Part shown: piece after piece, positions 8,272-15,120 of the stretch
Layout: each line of letters starts with the position of its first letter
How positions within the stretch are numbered: position 1 is the stretch's first letter
NCBI GenBank assembly: GCA_002415855.1
Contig: DIAS01000081.1
Location: 9,742-27,411, forward strand
Length of the DNA: 17,670 nt
Direction of reading: 5' to 3'
Source of the DNA: Bacteroidales bacterium UBA5072
GTDB lineage: Bacteria; Bacteroidota; Bacteroidia; Bacteroidales; UBA10428
Program-made: the position numbers and the translations under genes
Notes under the pieces: generated by a model
Told to the model about the DNA's origin: nothing
Database searches by the model: none
The model's input: only the letters and a program-made list of their open reading frames with translations

Positions 8272-8308
8272 GTAATAATTCGATACAAACTGTGTACGAA
8301 ACCGGACG
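8272..8308 (-). promoter_or_regulatory. Paired activator sites resembling those at 1797-1833
   Basis: Read on the minus strand, CGTCCGGTTTCGTACA (8308-8293) matches the permease upstream site 1 at 12 of 16 positions and is itself an imperfect palindrome. After a 5-bp spacer comes a degenerate second site, TGTATCGAATTATTAC (8287-8272), which keeps the TGTA start and central GAA of permease site 2 (7 of 16). Orientation relative to the gene and the 21-bp centre spacing are the same in both places. The first site is convincing, the second weak. Confidence 0.4.
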
Positions 8309-8348
8309 CATCTGTCAACAAATTCCTTCCGCTCCGCATGACCTGCGA

Positions 8349-8400
8349 GTCACCCGCAGAGCAGTCGAAGGGTCAATCATGCTGAGGTTGGTCGAAGACT
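8349..8400. repeat. Two tandem degenerate copies of a GTCA(C/T)GCTGAG...GAAGgGTC-type repeat
   Basis: Positions 8349-8374 and 8375-8400 are two back-to-back 26-base units sharing the frame (G/A)TCA-C/T-x-C-x-GAG-x-x-x-GTCGAAG. A third, better preserved copy lies at 14917-14945, just after ansA (GTCACGCTGAGCGAAGCC then AAAGGGTC). This copy sits 6 bases beyond the aspS stop codon. From memory, short intergenic repeats of the form GTCATGCTGAGCG..GTCGAAG are dispersed in many Bacteroidota genomes; I cannot verify that here. No gene is visible in 8150-8405: the remainder holds the promoter and sites listed above. Confidence 0.5.
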
Positions 8401-8405
8401 ATTCA

Positions 8406-10157
8406 TTAAGATTTTTGCACCCGTATCGAAAGCTCTTTCAACTGCTCATCGGCAATCTCACTGGGACAATCTGCCATCACATCCCTCGCCGCATTGTTCT
8501 TCGGGAATGCAATTACATCCCGGATCGAATCTTCTCCGGCAAAGAGCGATACCAGGCGGTCAAATCCAAATGCAATGCCCCCATGGGGAGGGGCGCCGTA
8601 ACGGAATGCACTCATCAGAAAACCAAACTGTCGTTCTGCTTCCTCGTCGGTAAATCCCAGTGTTTTAAACATTTTCTTTTGCAGTTGCTCCTCGTGAATA
8701 CGGATGGAGCCTCCGCCAACTTCAACGCCGTTGATCACACAATCATAGGCATTGGCCCTGATGCGTGCCGGATCAGTGTCGAGGTATCCGATATCTGCCG
8801 CTTTTGGTGAAGTGAAGGGATGATGCATGGCATAAAACCGGTCTGTTGCCCCATCCCATTCGAGTAATGGAAAATCAACAACCCACAGGGGCCTGAATAC
8901 GCCCTTGCTGCGAAGGCCCAGTCGGTTGCCCATTTCCAGCCGCAATTCGCTCAATGCCTTTTGTGTGGGAATCCTGTCACCCGCCAGGATCAGGATCAGG
9001 TCCCCAGGTACTGCTCCTGCCGTTGCTGCCATTTCCAACATATCTTCAGCAGTATAAAACTTATCCATGGAGGATTTCACGGTACCGTCGGTACCGAGCC
9101 TGATATAAATCAATCCTTTTGCCCCGACCTGTGGCTTTTTAACGAACTCTGTCAGTTCATCCAGCTGTTTCCGGCTGTACTCCGAACATCCGGGTGCCAC
9201 AATCGCACCAATGTAAGCTGCAGAATCCAGTACTGAAAATCCTCTGCCTTTGGCTTTCCCAGTCATTTCAACAAATTCCATCCCGAAACGCAGATCAGGT
9301 TTGTCATTCCCATATTTTTCCAGCACCTCGGCGTACGTTAGCCTGGGGAAGGGCTCATTGAATGCAATTCCTTTGATGGATTGGAAAAGATGCCTGACCA
9401 GACCCTCGAACATGGCCAGTATATCCTCCTGGTGTACAAATGACATCTCACAATCGATCTGGGTGAACTCAGGCTGCCGGTCAGCCCTGAGGTCCTCATC
9501 GCGGAAACATTTTACGATCTGCATATACCTGTCGTAACCGGCTACCATGAGCAATTGCTTGAAAGTCTGAGGAGACTGCGGGAGAGCATAAAACTGTCCG
9601 GGGTTCACCCGTGATGGTACGACGAAGTCCCTGGCCCCTTCGGGAGTGCTCTTGATCAGCACAGGGGTTTCAACCTCAATGAATCTTTGACTGTTAAGAT
9701 AAGAACGTGTTTCATAAGCCATCTGGTGCCGGAGGAGTAAATTATTTTTCAACGGATTCCTGCGCAGATCGAGATACCGGTATTTCATACGCAGTTCATC
9801 ACCTCCGTCCGATTCGTCCTCAATGGTAAAAGGCGGAGTTAAAGAAGTATTCAGGATGTTTAACCGTGATACCAGGATCTCGATATCTCCGGTCGGCATT
9901 TTTGGATTTTTATTGCTTCGTTCGGTCACCCTGCCTTCGGCGGTGATCACGAATTCTCTGCCTAGCCTGCGGGCTTCGTTACACAGTAAAGCATCGGTAT
10001 CCATGTTAAATACCAGTTGGGTCACGCCATACCGGTCACGCAGGTCAATGAAGGTCATTCCTCCCAGATCTCGCGAACGCTGGATCCAGCCACAAAGTGT
10101 TACATTTTTTTCCTGGTCGGCCAGCCTTAATTCTCCGCAGGTATGTGTTCTGTACAT
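8406..10157 (-). CDS. aspS: Aspartyl-tRNA synthetase
   Basis: The 583-residue class II synthetase charges tRNA-Asp with aspartate. In order there is an N-terminal OB-fold anticodon-binding domain (TLCGWIQRSRDLGGMTFIDLR, split at residues 20-30 and 31-40), the catalytic core with motif 2 (FRDEDLRADRQPEFTQID, 218-235), the bacterial-type GAD insertion domain (about 290-420), and motif 3 (GIAFGFDRLVSLF, from about 527). Length is normal for bacterial AspRS (580-590). Leu31 occupies the position where many non-discriminating AspRSs have His, which hints at a discriminating, tRNA-Asp-specific enzyme; this is an inference from one residue. The gene is divergent from tadA, with 56 bases between start codons. 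No terminator is seen downstream, where a pair of short repeats begins 6 bases after the stop. Confidence 0.98.
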   Translation of the reverse strand: MYRTHTCGELRLADQEKNVTLCGWIQRSRDLGGMTFIDLRDRYGVTQLVFNMDTDALLCNEARRLGREFVITAEGRVTERSNKNPKMPTGDIEILVSRLNILNTSLTPPFTIEDESDGGDELRMKYRYLDLRRNPLKNNLLLRHQMAYETRSYLNSQRFIEVETPVLIKSTPEGARDFVVPSRVNPGQFYALPQSPQTFKQLLMVAGYDRYMQIVKCFRDEDLRADRQPEFTQIDCEMSFVHQEDILAMFEGLVRHLFQSIKGIAFNEPFPRLTYAEVLEKYGNDKPDLRFGMEFVEMTGKAKGRGFSVLDSAAYIGAIVAPGCSEYSRKQLDELTEFVKKPQVGAKGLIYIRLGTDGTVKSSMDKFYTAEDMLEMAATAGAVPGDLILILAGDRIPTQKALSELRLEMGNRLGLRSKGVFRPLWVVDFPLLEWDGATDRFYAMHHPFTSPKAADIGYLDTDPARIRANAYDCVINGVEVGGGSIRIHEEQLQKKMFKTLGFTDEEAERQFGFLMSAFRYGAPPHGGIAFGFDRLVSLFAGEDSIRDVIAFPKNNAARDVMADCPSEIADEQLKELSIRVQKS

Positions 10158-10213
10158 AGTATTTATCCTTTAATGTAGTTGCGAAAATAGGAATTTAATC
10201 ACAATATTTGTCT

Positions 10214-10654
10214 ATGGAACTATATACAGATGAGTATTTCATGAAAGAAGCGCTCAAAGAAGCGCAACGTGCATTTGAGAAAGATGAGGTACCTGTGGGC
10301 GCCGTCATTGTCTGGAAGAATCGTATCATCGGCCGGGCGCACAACCTCACGGAAACCCTCATCGATCCTACGGCCCATGCCGAGATGCAGGCATTCACGG
10401 CTGCCACCAATACAATTGGCGGTAAGTATCTCGATGAGTGCGTGCTGTATGTCACACTCGAACCTTGTGTGATGTGTGCCGGCGCAGCCTTCTGGACCCA
10501 GCTGGGTAAGATTGTTTACGGAGCCAGTGATGAAAAAAGGGGATTTACACTTGTCCGGGGCAATTTGCTTCACCCTAAAACCGTTATACAAGGGGGTATC
10601 ATGAAAGAAGAATGCAGCCGGCTGATGAAATCTTTCTTTGTGGACAAAAGATGA
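10214..10654 (+). CDS. tadA: tRNA-specific adenosine deaminase
   Basis: The 146-residue enzyme converts adenosine-34 of tRNA-Arg(ACG) to inosine. The zinc-dependent deaminase signature is complete: HAE (H55, E57 as ligand and proton shuttle) and PCVMC (P84, C85, C88), followed by AGAAFWTQLGKIVYGASDEKRG (89-110). Length is close to other bacterial TadA proteins. I chose the ATG at 10214; an in-frame TTG at 10208 is possible but adds only two residues and is less likely. A guanine/cytosine deaminase is the alternative within the family, but the PCVMCAGA and DEKxG segments are typical of TadA. The gene is divergent from aspS and is followed after 42 bases by a barrel gene, probably on the same transcript. 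Confidence 0.95.
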   Translation: MELYTDEYFMKEALKEAQRAFEKDEVPVGAVIVWKNRIIGRAHNLTETLIDPTAHAEMQAFTAATNTIGGKYLDECVLYVTLEPCVMCAGAAFWTQLGKIVYGASDEKRGFTLVRGNLLHPKTVIQGGIMKEECSRLMKSFFVDKR

Positions 10655-10696
10655 CCCCCGGCTGCGGTTGATAATGTTAAACCAATTGAACTGAAA

Positions 10697-11257
10697 ATGA
10701 AAAAGTGTATCATCATTATGCTGATTGCCCTGGTGACACCACTGGTCATGCAGGCACAGGTCGGCATTGGCCTGGGTATTAAGGGAGGTGCCAATTTTTC
10801 CAACCAGGCGGTGCAGGATGTCAGCACCAGTTCCATTACCGATTTTCATGTTGGAGGATATCTTAACCTTAATCTGACTAAAAAATTCGGTATTACACCT
10901 GAAGTGCTTTTTTCAGCCAACGGAAGCAAATGGGATGATGTGACTGTGGAGACCGATTATATATCCGTGCCCGTTATGCTCCGGTACATGCCGGTCTCAG
11001 TGCTCAGCCTGCAGGCAGGCCCGCAGGTAAGCTTCCTGACCAAAGCTGAATCCGGCGAAGAAGGGGACATCATGGATCAGGTCAAGAAAAATGATTTTGG
11101 ACTCGCTTTCGGAGCTGGTTTGCACCTCCCGCTGGGAATCAATGCCGGCCTGAGATATGTCCTTGGTTTCACGAACATTTCCGAAGTGAGCGGACAGGAG
11201 ATAAAAAACCGTACTTTTCAGGTATATGTGGGATGGACCTTTCTCGGAAGTAAATAA
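10697..11257 (+). CDS. Small outer-membrane beta-barrel protein (PorT-like)
   Basis: The 186-residue product has a clear signal peptide (MKKCIIIMLIALVTPLVMQA, cleavage after residue 20) and then alternating hydrophobic beta strands separated by turns. It starts with VGIGLGIKGGANFSN, the typical first strand of Bacteroidota outer-membrane barrels of the PorT/OmpW-like group, and ends in an aromatic-rich strand, FQVYVGWTF, close to the C terminus. These proteins sit in the outer membrane; their individual functions are usually unknown. The strand count suggests an eight-stranded barrel. It follows tadA by 42 bases with no visible promoter or terminator, so it is probably cotranscribed. Confidence 0.82.
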   Translation: MKKCIIIMLIALVTPLVMQAQVGIGLGIKGGANFSNQAVQDVSTSSITDFHVGGYLNLNLTKKFGITPEVLFSANGSKWDDVTVETDYISVPVMLRYMPVSVLSLQAGPQVSFLTKAESGEEGDIMDQVKKNDFGLAFGAGLHLPLGINAGLRYVLGFTNISEVSGQEIKNRTFQVYVGWTFLGSK

Positions 11258-11262
11258 ATGAC

Positions 11263-11294
11263 TTTGGCACTTAGCCAATAAAATCTTACCTTTG
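11263..11294 (+). promoter_or_regulatory. Strong Bacteroidota-type promoter (-33/-7)
   Basis: TTTG at 11263-11266 and TACCTTTG at 11287-11294 are both perfect matches to the Bacteroidota consensus, with a 20-base spacer. Transcription would start near 11300, about 15 bases before the ATG at 11315. This is the best primary-sigma promoter in the window. The spacer also contains the short palindrome TGGCACTTAGCCA (11265-11277). Confidence 0.7.
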
Positions 11295-11314
11295 GTCGCT
11301 GTAATCCTGTTAAC

Positions 11315-11800
11315 ATGATCCTGGATATCAAAAGAACCATTCTGCGCAAAAACCTGAGCAGTTTCATCTCCCTGATCATCCTGACACTGGTGATTATCGC
11401 CCTGCTTTTTATTCCCATCCGCAACATCTTCAATGGAATTGAAAACAGCCTGCTGGCCATATTTTGCGGAATTGCATACGTGATATACAGTATTTACAAT
11501 TCCTTCAGGAATTACCACTACATCTATTTCAACAATGAATCGGATAAACTCGTGTTGCGGTATTTTTCCCCCAATATTTTCACTTCGAAAAAGAATTCCA
11601 TCGAAATACCTAAAAAAGATTTTGCCGGATACCTGATCAACTCATTTTTCATGCGGTACCGCGAAAGTATTATTCTTTTAAGGCGGACAGGAATGGGTAT
11701 TGCCAAATACCCGCCTGTGTCCATCACAGCTCTTGACGCGCATGAGCGCGATATGTTACTGCATGCCCTGGACGAAGTGAAGAGGATGAATGAGAAGTAA
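11315..11800 (+). CDS. Hypothetical two-helix membrane protein
   Basis: I do not recognise this 161-residue protein. It has a basic N terminus, two transmembrane helices (about 16-34 and 44-63) and a cytoplasmic domain of about 95 residues with alternating beta strands (YHYIYFNNESDKLVLRYF, IEIPKKDFAGYLI, SIILLRR), ending in a helix (HERDMLLHALDEVKRMNEK). This arrangement, two helices followed by a small beta-rich domain with a C-terminal helix, resembles membrane proteins with a PH-like domain, but no diagnostic motif confirms that. It has its own strong promoter and is followed by a 94-base gap with simple AT-rich repeats before dprA. Codon use and composition resemble the neighbours. It is likely a real gene because of the promoter, the coherent topology and the lack of a competing frame. 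Confidence 0.75.
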   Translation: MILDIKRTILRKNLSSFISLIILTLVIIALLFIPIRNIFNGIENSLLAIFCGIAYVIYSIYNSFRNYHYIYFNNESDKLVLRYFSPNIFTSKKNSIEIPKKDFAGYLINSFFMRYRESIILLRRTGMGIAKYPPVSITALDAHERDMLLHALDEVKRMNEK

Positions 11801-11810
11801 GGCGGGAAAG

Positions 11811-11862
11811 TTGTTAGTTGTTAGTTATTAGTTGATAATTGTTTGTTGATAATTGTTAGCTG
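11811..11862. repeat. Degenerate GTTAGTTG/GTTGATAATTG simple repeat
   Basis: The segment between the membrane protein and dprA is a run of imperfect short direct repeats: TTGTTAG units (11811-11825) and then two copies of GTTGATAATTGTT(T/A) (from about 11831 and 11845). The same motif family (AGTTGATAGTTG) reappears around the end of dprA at 12993-13064. Such repeats look like replication-slippage or dispersed intergenic elements. No coding potential or clear promoter is seen here. Confidence 0.6.
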
Positions 11863-11894
11863 AGCGTTATAAGTTATTGTTTGAATGACGGATC

Positions 11895-13010
11895 ATGAAT
11901 TCGGAAATCCTTCGTTACAAAATTGGCATCGGGTTAATTCCTAAAATCGGACCAGTGCTTACCAAACGGTTGATTGCCTATTGCGGCAGCGCCGAAGGTG
12001 TATTCAGGGAAAGACGTGCACGGCTGGCCAAAATCCCGGGGATCGGTGAAAAGCTGGTGAGTCACATTGTCAGCCATAAAAACCTGTCCGCTGCCGATAG
12101 TGAGATTGAATTCATTAAAAAGCACCAAATAACTGCCTTGTTTTACCTGGATGATGATTATCCGGGCCGGCTGAAGCATTGTGAAGATGCTCCGATTATC
12201 CTGTACTTCAAAGGGAAAACATTACTCAACCGTTCAAAGGTGATCAGCGTCGTGGGAACACGAAATCCTACTGACTATGGGCGGGCGATTACGCGGGAGT
12301 TTATAGAGCATCTTGCTGTTGGTTATCCGGATGTACTCATTGTAAGCGGATTGGCCTATGGCGTCGATATCTGCGCCCACAAGGCTGCATTGAAAAACAA
12401 TCTGGAGACTGTTGGTGTGCTGGGCCACGGGTTAAGCTTGCTGTATCCCTCAGCACACAAAGAGGCAGCCCGGCAGATGGTCGAAAGAGGGGGGCTTGTC
12501 ACTGAGTTCATGCACGATGAGAAGCCTGAATCTCCAAATTTCATCAAGCGTAACCGGATCATCGCGGGAATGTCTGATGCAACCATAGTCATTGAATCGG
12601 GCGAAAAAGGAGGCGCACTGATAACTGCCGATATTGCCAATTCATATAACCGCGATGTATTTGCCTTCCCTGGCAGGATCAGCGATAAATATTCCGTTGG
12701 ATGCAACCGGCTGATCAAAACCAATCGGGCAGCGCTGATCGAGAGCCCGGGCGATCTTGAATACATGCTTGGATGGCAGAACACCGGCAGACCATCCGGT
12801 GTCATTCAGAAAGATTTGTTTATGGAGTTAAGTACCGAGGAAAAACAGCTGACTGACCTTCTGAAAGCCGGAACCACCCTGACCATCGATCAGCTTTCCA
12901 TGCAAAGTAATCTTCAGATCAGCAAAGTATCTGGCCTGTTGCTGAACCTTGAATTCAAAGGTGCTGTGAGGTGCATGCCGGGAAAAGTGTATCAGTTAGT
13001 TGATAGTTGA
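11895..13010 (+). CDS. dprA: DNA-processing protein DprA
   Basis: DprA loads RecA onto incoming single-stranded DNA during natural transformation. The 371-residue product has an N-terminal helix-hairpin-helix/SAM-like part (GIGLIPKIGP, 11-20, and KIPGIGEKL, 46-54). This is followed by the extended Rossmann DprA domain (about 112-290) with VVGTRNPTDYG (119-129), SGLAYGVDICAHKAAL (151-166), KRNRIIAGMSDATIVIE (218-234), SGEKGGALITADIA (235-248) and FPGRISDKYSVGCNRLI (258-274). A C-terminal winged helix (about 312-368) completes it. Length is normal for the family. The start ATG at 11895 puts the helix-hairpin-helix immediately at the N terminus, as in homologues. The last codons and the stop are part of the AGTTGATAGTTGATA inverted-repeat arm, so the extreme C terminus (VDS) is repeat-encoded. 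Other competence genes are not in the window. Confidence 0.96.
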   Translation: MNSEILRYKIGIGLIPKIGPVLTKRLIAYCGSAEGVFRERRARLAKIPGIGEKLVSHIVSHKNLSAADSEIEFIKKHQITALFYLDDDYPGRLKHCEDAPIILYFKGKTLLNRSKVISVVGTRNPTDYGRAITREFIEHLAVGYPDVLIVSGLAYGVDICAHKAALKNNLETVGVLGHGLSLLYPSAHKEAARQMVERGGLVTEFMHDEKPESPNFIKRNRIIAGMSDATIVIESGEKGGALITADIANSYNRDVFAFPGRISDKYSVGCNRLIKTNRAALIESPGDLEYMLGWQNTGRPSGVIQKDLFMELSTEEKQLTDLLKAGTTLTIDQLSMQSNLQISKVSGLLLNLEFKGAVRCMPGKVYQLVDS

Positions 13011-13063
13011 TAAAGCAATTGGCGTTTTGGGACTAAACAACCAACAACTATCAACTATCAACT
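12998..13063. repeat. 15-bp perfect inverted repeat spanning the dprA stop codon
   Basis: AGTTGATAGTTGATA at 12998-13012 is the exact reverse complement of TATCAACTATCAACT at 13049-13063, with a 36-base loop. The left arm contains the last codons and stop of dprA (13008-13010). The arms are made of a 7-base unit (AGTTGAT) repeated in tandem and relate to the repeats at 11811-11862. It could form a hairpin in the dprA transcript, but there is no U-run after the right arm, so it is not a standard terminator. The tatD -7 box begins 3 bases downstream. Confidence 0.7.
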
Positions 13064-13065
13064 GT

Positions 13066-13073
13066 TATCTTTG
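13066..13073 (+). promoter_or_regulatory. Bacteroidota-type -7 box upstream of tatD
   Basis: TATCTTTG is a perfect TAnnTTTG match 26 bases before the tatD ATG. No TTTG is present at the expected -33 position, where the right arm of the inverted repeat lies, so strength is uncertain. It would drive tatD and ansA. Confidence 0.55.
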
Positions 13074-13099
13074 TCTTTGCATCCTGAATCTTTTATCCT

Positions 13100-13882
13100 A
13101 TGCCTTTCTATATCGACACCCATGCGCACCTGTACCTGCCTGAATTCGACAAGGATCGTGATACAGTCATTGAAACGGCCCTTCACCGGGGTGTGCAGAA
13201 AATGTTCCTGCCCAATATCGACAGTTCGACGATTGAACCGATGAACACGCTTGCTTCAAGATTCCCCGGTGTTTGTTATCCAATGATGGGCCTCCACCCG
13301 ACCTCGGTAAAGAAGAATTATCGTGAAGAACTGGCGCAGGTCGAATACGAGCTGGAGCATGGACACTACGCCGGAATTGGAGAAACCGGGATTGATCTCT
13401 ATTGGGACAAAACATATTTTCAGGAACAGTGTCTTGCCTTTTCCCGCCAGATTGAGCTTTCGATCCTGTTCAGATTGCCGCTGATTATTCATGCCAGGGA
13501 GTCCTTTGCTGAGATCCTTGAAATTCTGGAAAGTTACAAAGGACGGGGATTATCTGGTATTTTCCATGCTTTCACCGGTACGGTTGAAATGGCAAAACAG
13601 GTGACTGCCATGGGATTTAAGCTCGGCATCGGTGGTATTGTCACCTATAAAAACTCGGATTTGCCTGATGTTGTTCGTGAAACCGACCTGTCAGACCTGG
13701 TGCTGGAAACCGATTCACCTTACCTGACCCCGGTGCCCTTCAGGGGAAAGCGCAATGAAAGCAGCTATATCCCTTATATTGCCGCTGCGGTGCAACAAAT
13801 AAAAAATATACCTTTGGAGGAAGTTGCAACAATCACGTCCCGAAATGTACTTACCTTGTTTTCAATAAATTCAAATGGCTGA
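13100..13882 (+). CDS. tatD: TatD-family metal-dependent hydrolase (DNase)
   Basis: The 260-residue product is a TIM-barrel amidohydrolase of the TatD family, with 3'-5' exonuclease or deoxyribonuclease activity in characterised members. Metal ligands are visible: DTHAHL (H8, H10), GETGID (E95), IHAR (H131), HAFTG (H156) and LETDSPYL (D205). Length matches the family (255-265). The start at 13100 places HxH at residues 8-10 as usual. It has its own -7 box and overlaps the next gene, ansA, by 8 bases (13875-13882), so the two are translationally coupled. Confidence 0.96.
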   Translation: MPFYIDTHAHLYLPEFDKDRDTVIETALHRGVQKMFLPNIDSSTIEPMNTLASRFPGVCYPMMGLHPTSVKKNYREELAQVEYELEHGHYAGIGETGIDLYWDKTYFQEQCLAFSRQIELSILFRLPLIIHARESFAEILEILESYKGRGLSGIFHAFTGTVEMAKQVTAMGFKLGIGGIVTYKNSDLPDVVRETDLSDLVLETDSPYLTPVPFRGKRNESSYIPYIAAAVQQIKNIPLEEVATITSRNVLTLFSINSNG

Positions 13883-14912
13883 CCACAGAAAAACCTCCAT
13901 CCTGATCATTTATACAGGAGGTACCATTGGCATGGTACAGGACCAGGAAACCGGAACCCTAAAACCATTCCGGTTCGATAACATCCTGGAAGAAGTTCCC
14001 GAACTTAAGAAATTCGGTTTCAACCTCAGTTCCTTTGCGTTTAATCCACCGCTCGATTCATCGAACATAAACCAGGACGCCTGGATAAAGGTTGCCGAGA
14101 TCATAGAGCAAAACTACCAGGGATTTGACGGCTTCATTGTGCTGCACGGAACAGATACCATGGCCTACTCGGCATCCGCCCTCAGCTTTATGCTTGAAAA
14201 CCTGGCTAAACCTGTGATCTTTACAGGGTCGCAGCTGCCTATTGGATCATTACGGACCGATGCCAAGGAAAACCTTATCTCGTCCCTGGAAATTGCAGCC
14301 GCCCTGAAAAACGGAGAACCTGTCGTTCCCGAAGTGGGCATATTCTTTGAGAACAGTCTTTACCGCGGAAACCGAACTTCCAAGAACAATACAGAGGATT
14401 TTAACGCTTTTATATCGGGAAATTATCCACCCCTGGCTGAAAGTGGCGTGCACATCAGGTACAACCACAGTGTGATCAGGAATCCGGAAAAGAGTCTTCC
14501 CTTTGTCGTTCACAAAAGGCTGGGCAATGACCTCACTATTGTTAAGCTGTTTCCTGGAATCAGTCGTGCTGCTGTGGAATCAGCTTTCAGCATCCCGGGA
14601 TTGCAGGCCCTTATTCTGGAGACCTTCGGTGCCGGCAATGCCCCGGAGGAAGATTGGTTCATCGGATGTGTAAACAGGGCAATACTGCGTGGACTGGTGG
14701 TGATAAACGTGACCCAGTGTAAAACTGGCAGCGTGGAGATGGGAATGTATGAGACAAGTCGCAGGCTTGCTGATGCCGGAGTGATCAGCGGACATGACAT
14801 TACCACCGAGGCTGCAGTTACCAAACTCATGTACCTTACAGGTGTAAGTCATGACAGGGAGTGGATCTCCGGGCAGCTTGCCATATCGCTCCGGGGGGAA
14901 ATGACGATATAG
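13875..14912 (+). CDS. ansA: Type I L-asparaginase
   Basis: This 345-residue cytoplasmic enzyme hydrolyses L-asparagine to aspartate and ammonia. The catalytic elements are TGGTIGM (T14 to M20; T14 is the likely nucleophile) and HGTDTMAYSASAL (H91 onward; T93-D94 the second catalytic pair). No signal peptide precedes the first motif, which, together with the length and the FTGSQLPIGSLRTDAKENL segment (116-134), indicates the cytosolic AnsA type rather than the periplasmic AnsB type. The ATG overlaps the end of tatD by 8 bases, so expression is coupled to tatD. After the stop comes a short intergenic repeat and then a tRNA gene. An allosteric C-terminal domain (about 220-345) is present, as in the E. 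coli AnsA family. Confidence 0.95.
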   Translation: MADHRKTSILIIYTGGTIGMVQDQETGTLKPFRFDNILEEVPELKKFGFNLSSFAFNPPLDSSNINQDAWIKVAEIIEQNYQGFDGFIVLHGTDTMAYSASALSFMLENLAKPVIFTGSQLPIGSLRTDAKENLISSLEIAAALKNGEPVVPEVGIFFENSLYRGNRTSKNNTEDFNAFISGNYPPLAESGVHIRYNHSVIRNPEKSLPFVVHKRLGNDLTIVKLFPGISRAAVESAFSIPGLQALILETFGAGNAPEEDWFIGCVNRAILRGLVVINVTQCKTGSVEMGMYETSRRLADAGVISGHDITTEAAVTKLMYLTGVSHDREWISGQLAISLRGEMTI

Positions 14913-14916
14913 CGCT

Positions 14917-14945
14917 GTCACGCTGAGCGAAGCCAAAGGGTCTCC
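14917..14945. repeat. Dispersed GTCACGCTGAGCGAAGCC-type repeat copy
   Basis: This 29-base element begins 4 bases after the ansA stop. It is related to the two tandem units at 8349-8400 and is the best preserved of the three copies. All three lie immediately 3' of a gene (ansA here, aspS there). Function is unknown; there is no hairpin plus U-run to make it a terminator. Confidence 0.5.
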
Positions 14946-15027
14946 AATTATTCAATCACAATTGTTCACCCGGTATCTTATATTGGTTTTTTTACTATTT
15001 TTACGCGCCCAAAAAGTCGGGTGATCA

Positions 15028-15115
15028 GGAGAGATGGCCGAGTGGTCGAAGGCGCACGCCTGGAAAGTGTGTAATCGCCAAAAGCGGTTCATGGGTTCGA
15101 ATCCCATTCTCTCCG
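15028..15115 (+). tRNA. tRNA-Ser (anticodon GGA)
   Basis: A complete class II tRNA can be folded. The acceptor GGAGAGA (15028-15034) pairs with TCTCTCC, then discriminator G. The D-arm is GCC...GGC. The anticodon stem CACGC/GTGTG encloses loop CTGGAAA with anticodon GGA (reads UCC and UCU). A long variable arm (ATCGC/GCGGT stem, loop CAAAA) is typical of serine tRNAs. The T-arm is ATGGG-TTCGAAT-CCCAT. The 3' CCA is not encoded: the discriminator is followed by CAAAA. A strong hairpin follows at 15151-15204. Confidence 0.97.
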
Positions 15116-15120
15116 CAAAA

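Noticed and set aside
8116..8810. Plus-strand open frames of 89 and 172 codons across the 3' end of aspS and its flank
   Set aside because: They lie opposite aspS or across regulatory and repeat DNA, with no start context or domain signature.
10208..10213. TTG start for tadA, two codons upstream of the ATG
   Set aside because: The ATG at 10214 is the commoner start and fits the family N terminus equally well.
11265..11280. TGGCACTTAGCCAAT read as a sigma-54 promoter
   Set aside because: No TTGC at the -12 position; the overlapping -33/-7 primary promoter is a far better fit.
12998..13063. Intrinsic terminator for dprA
   Set aside because: The inverted repeat has a 36-base loop, AT-rich arms and no U-run after it; it is better described as a dispersed repeat.
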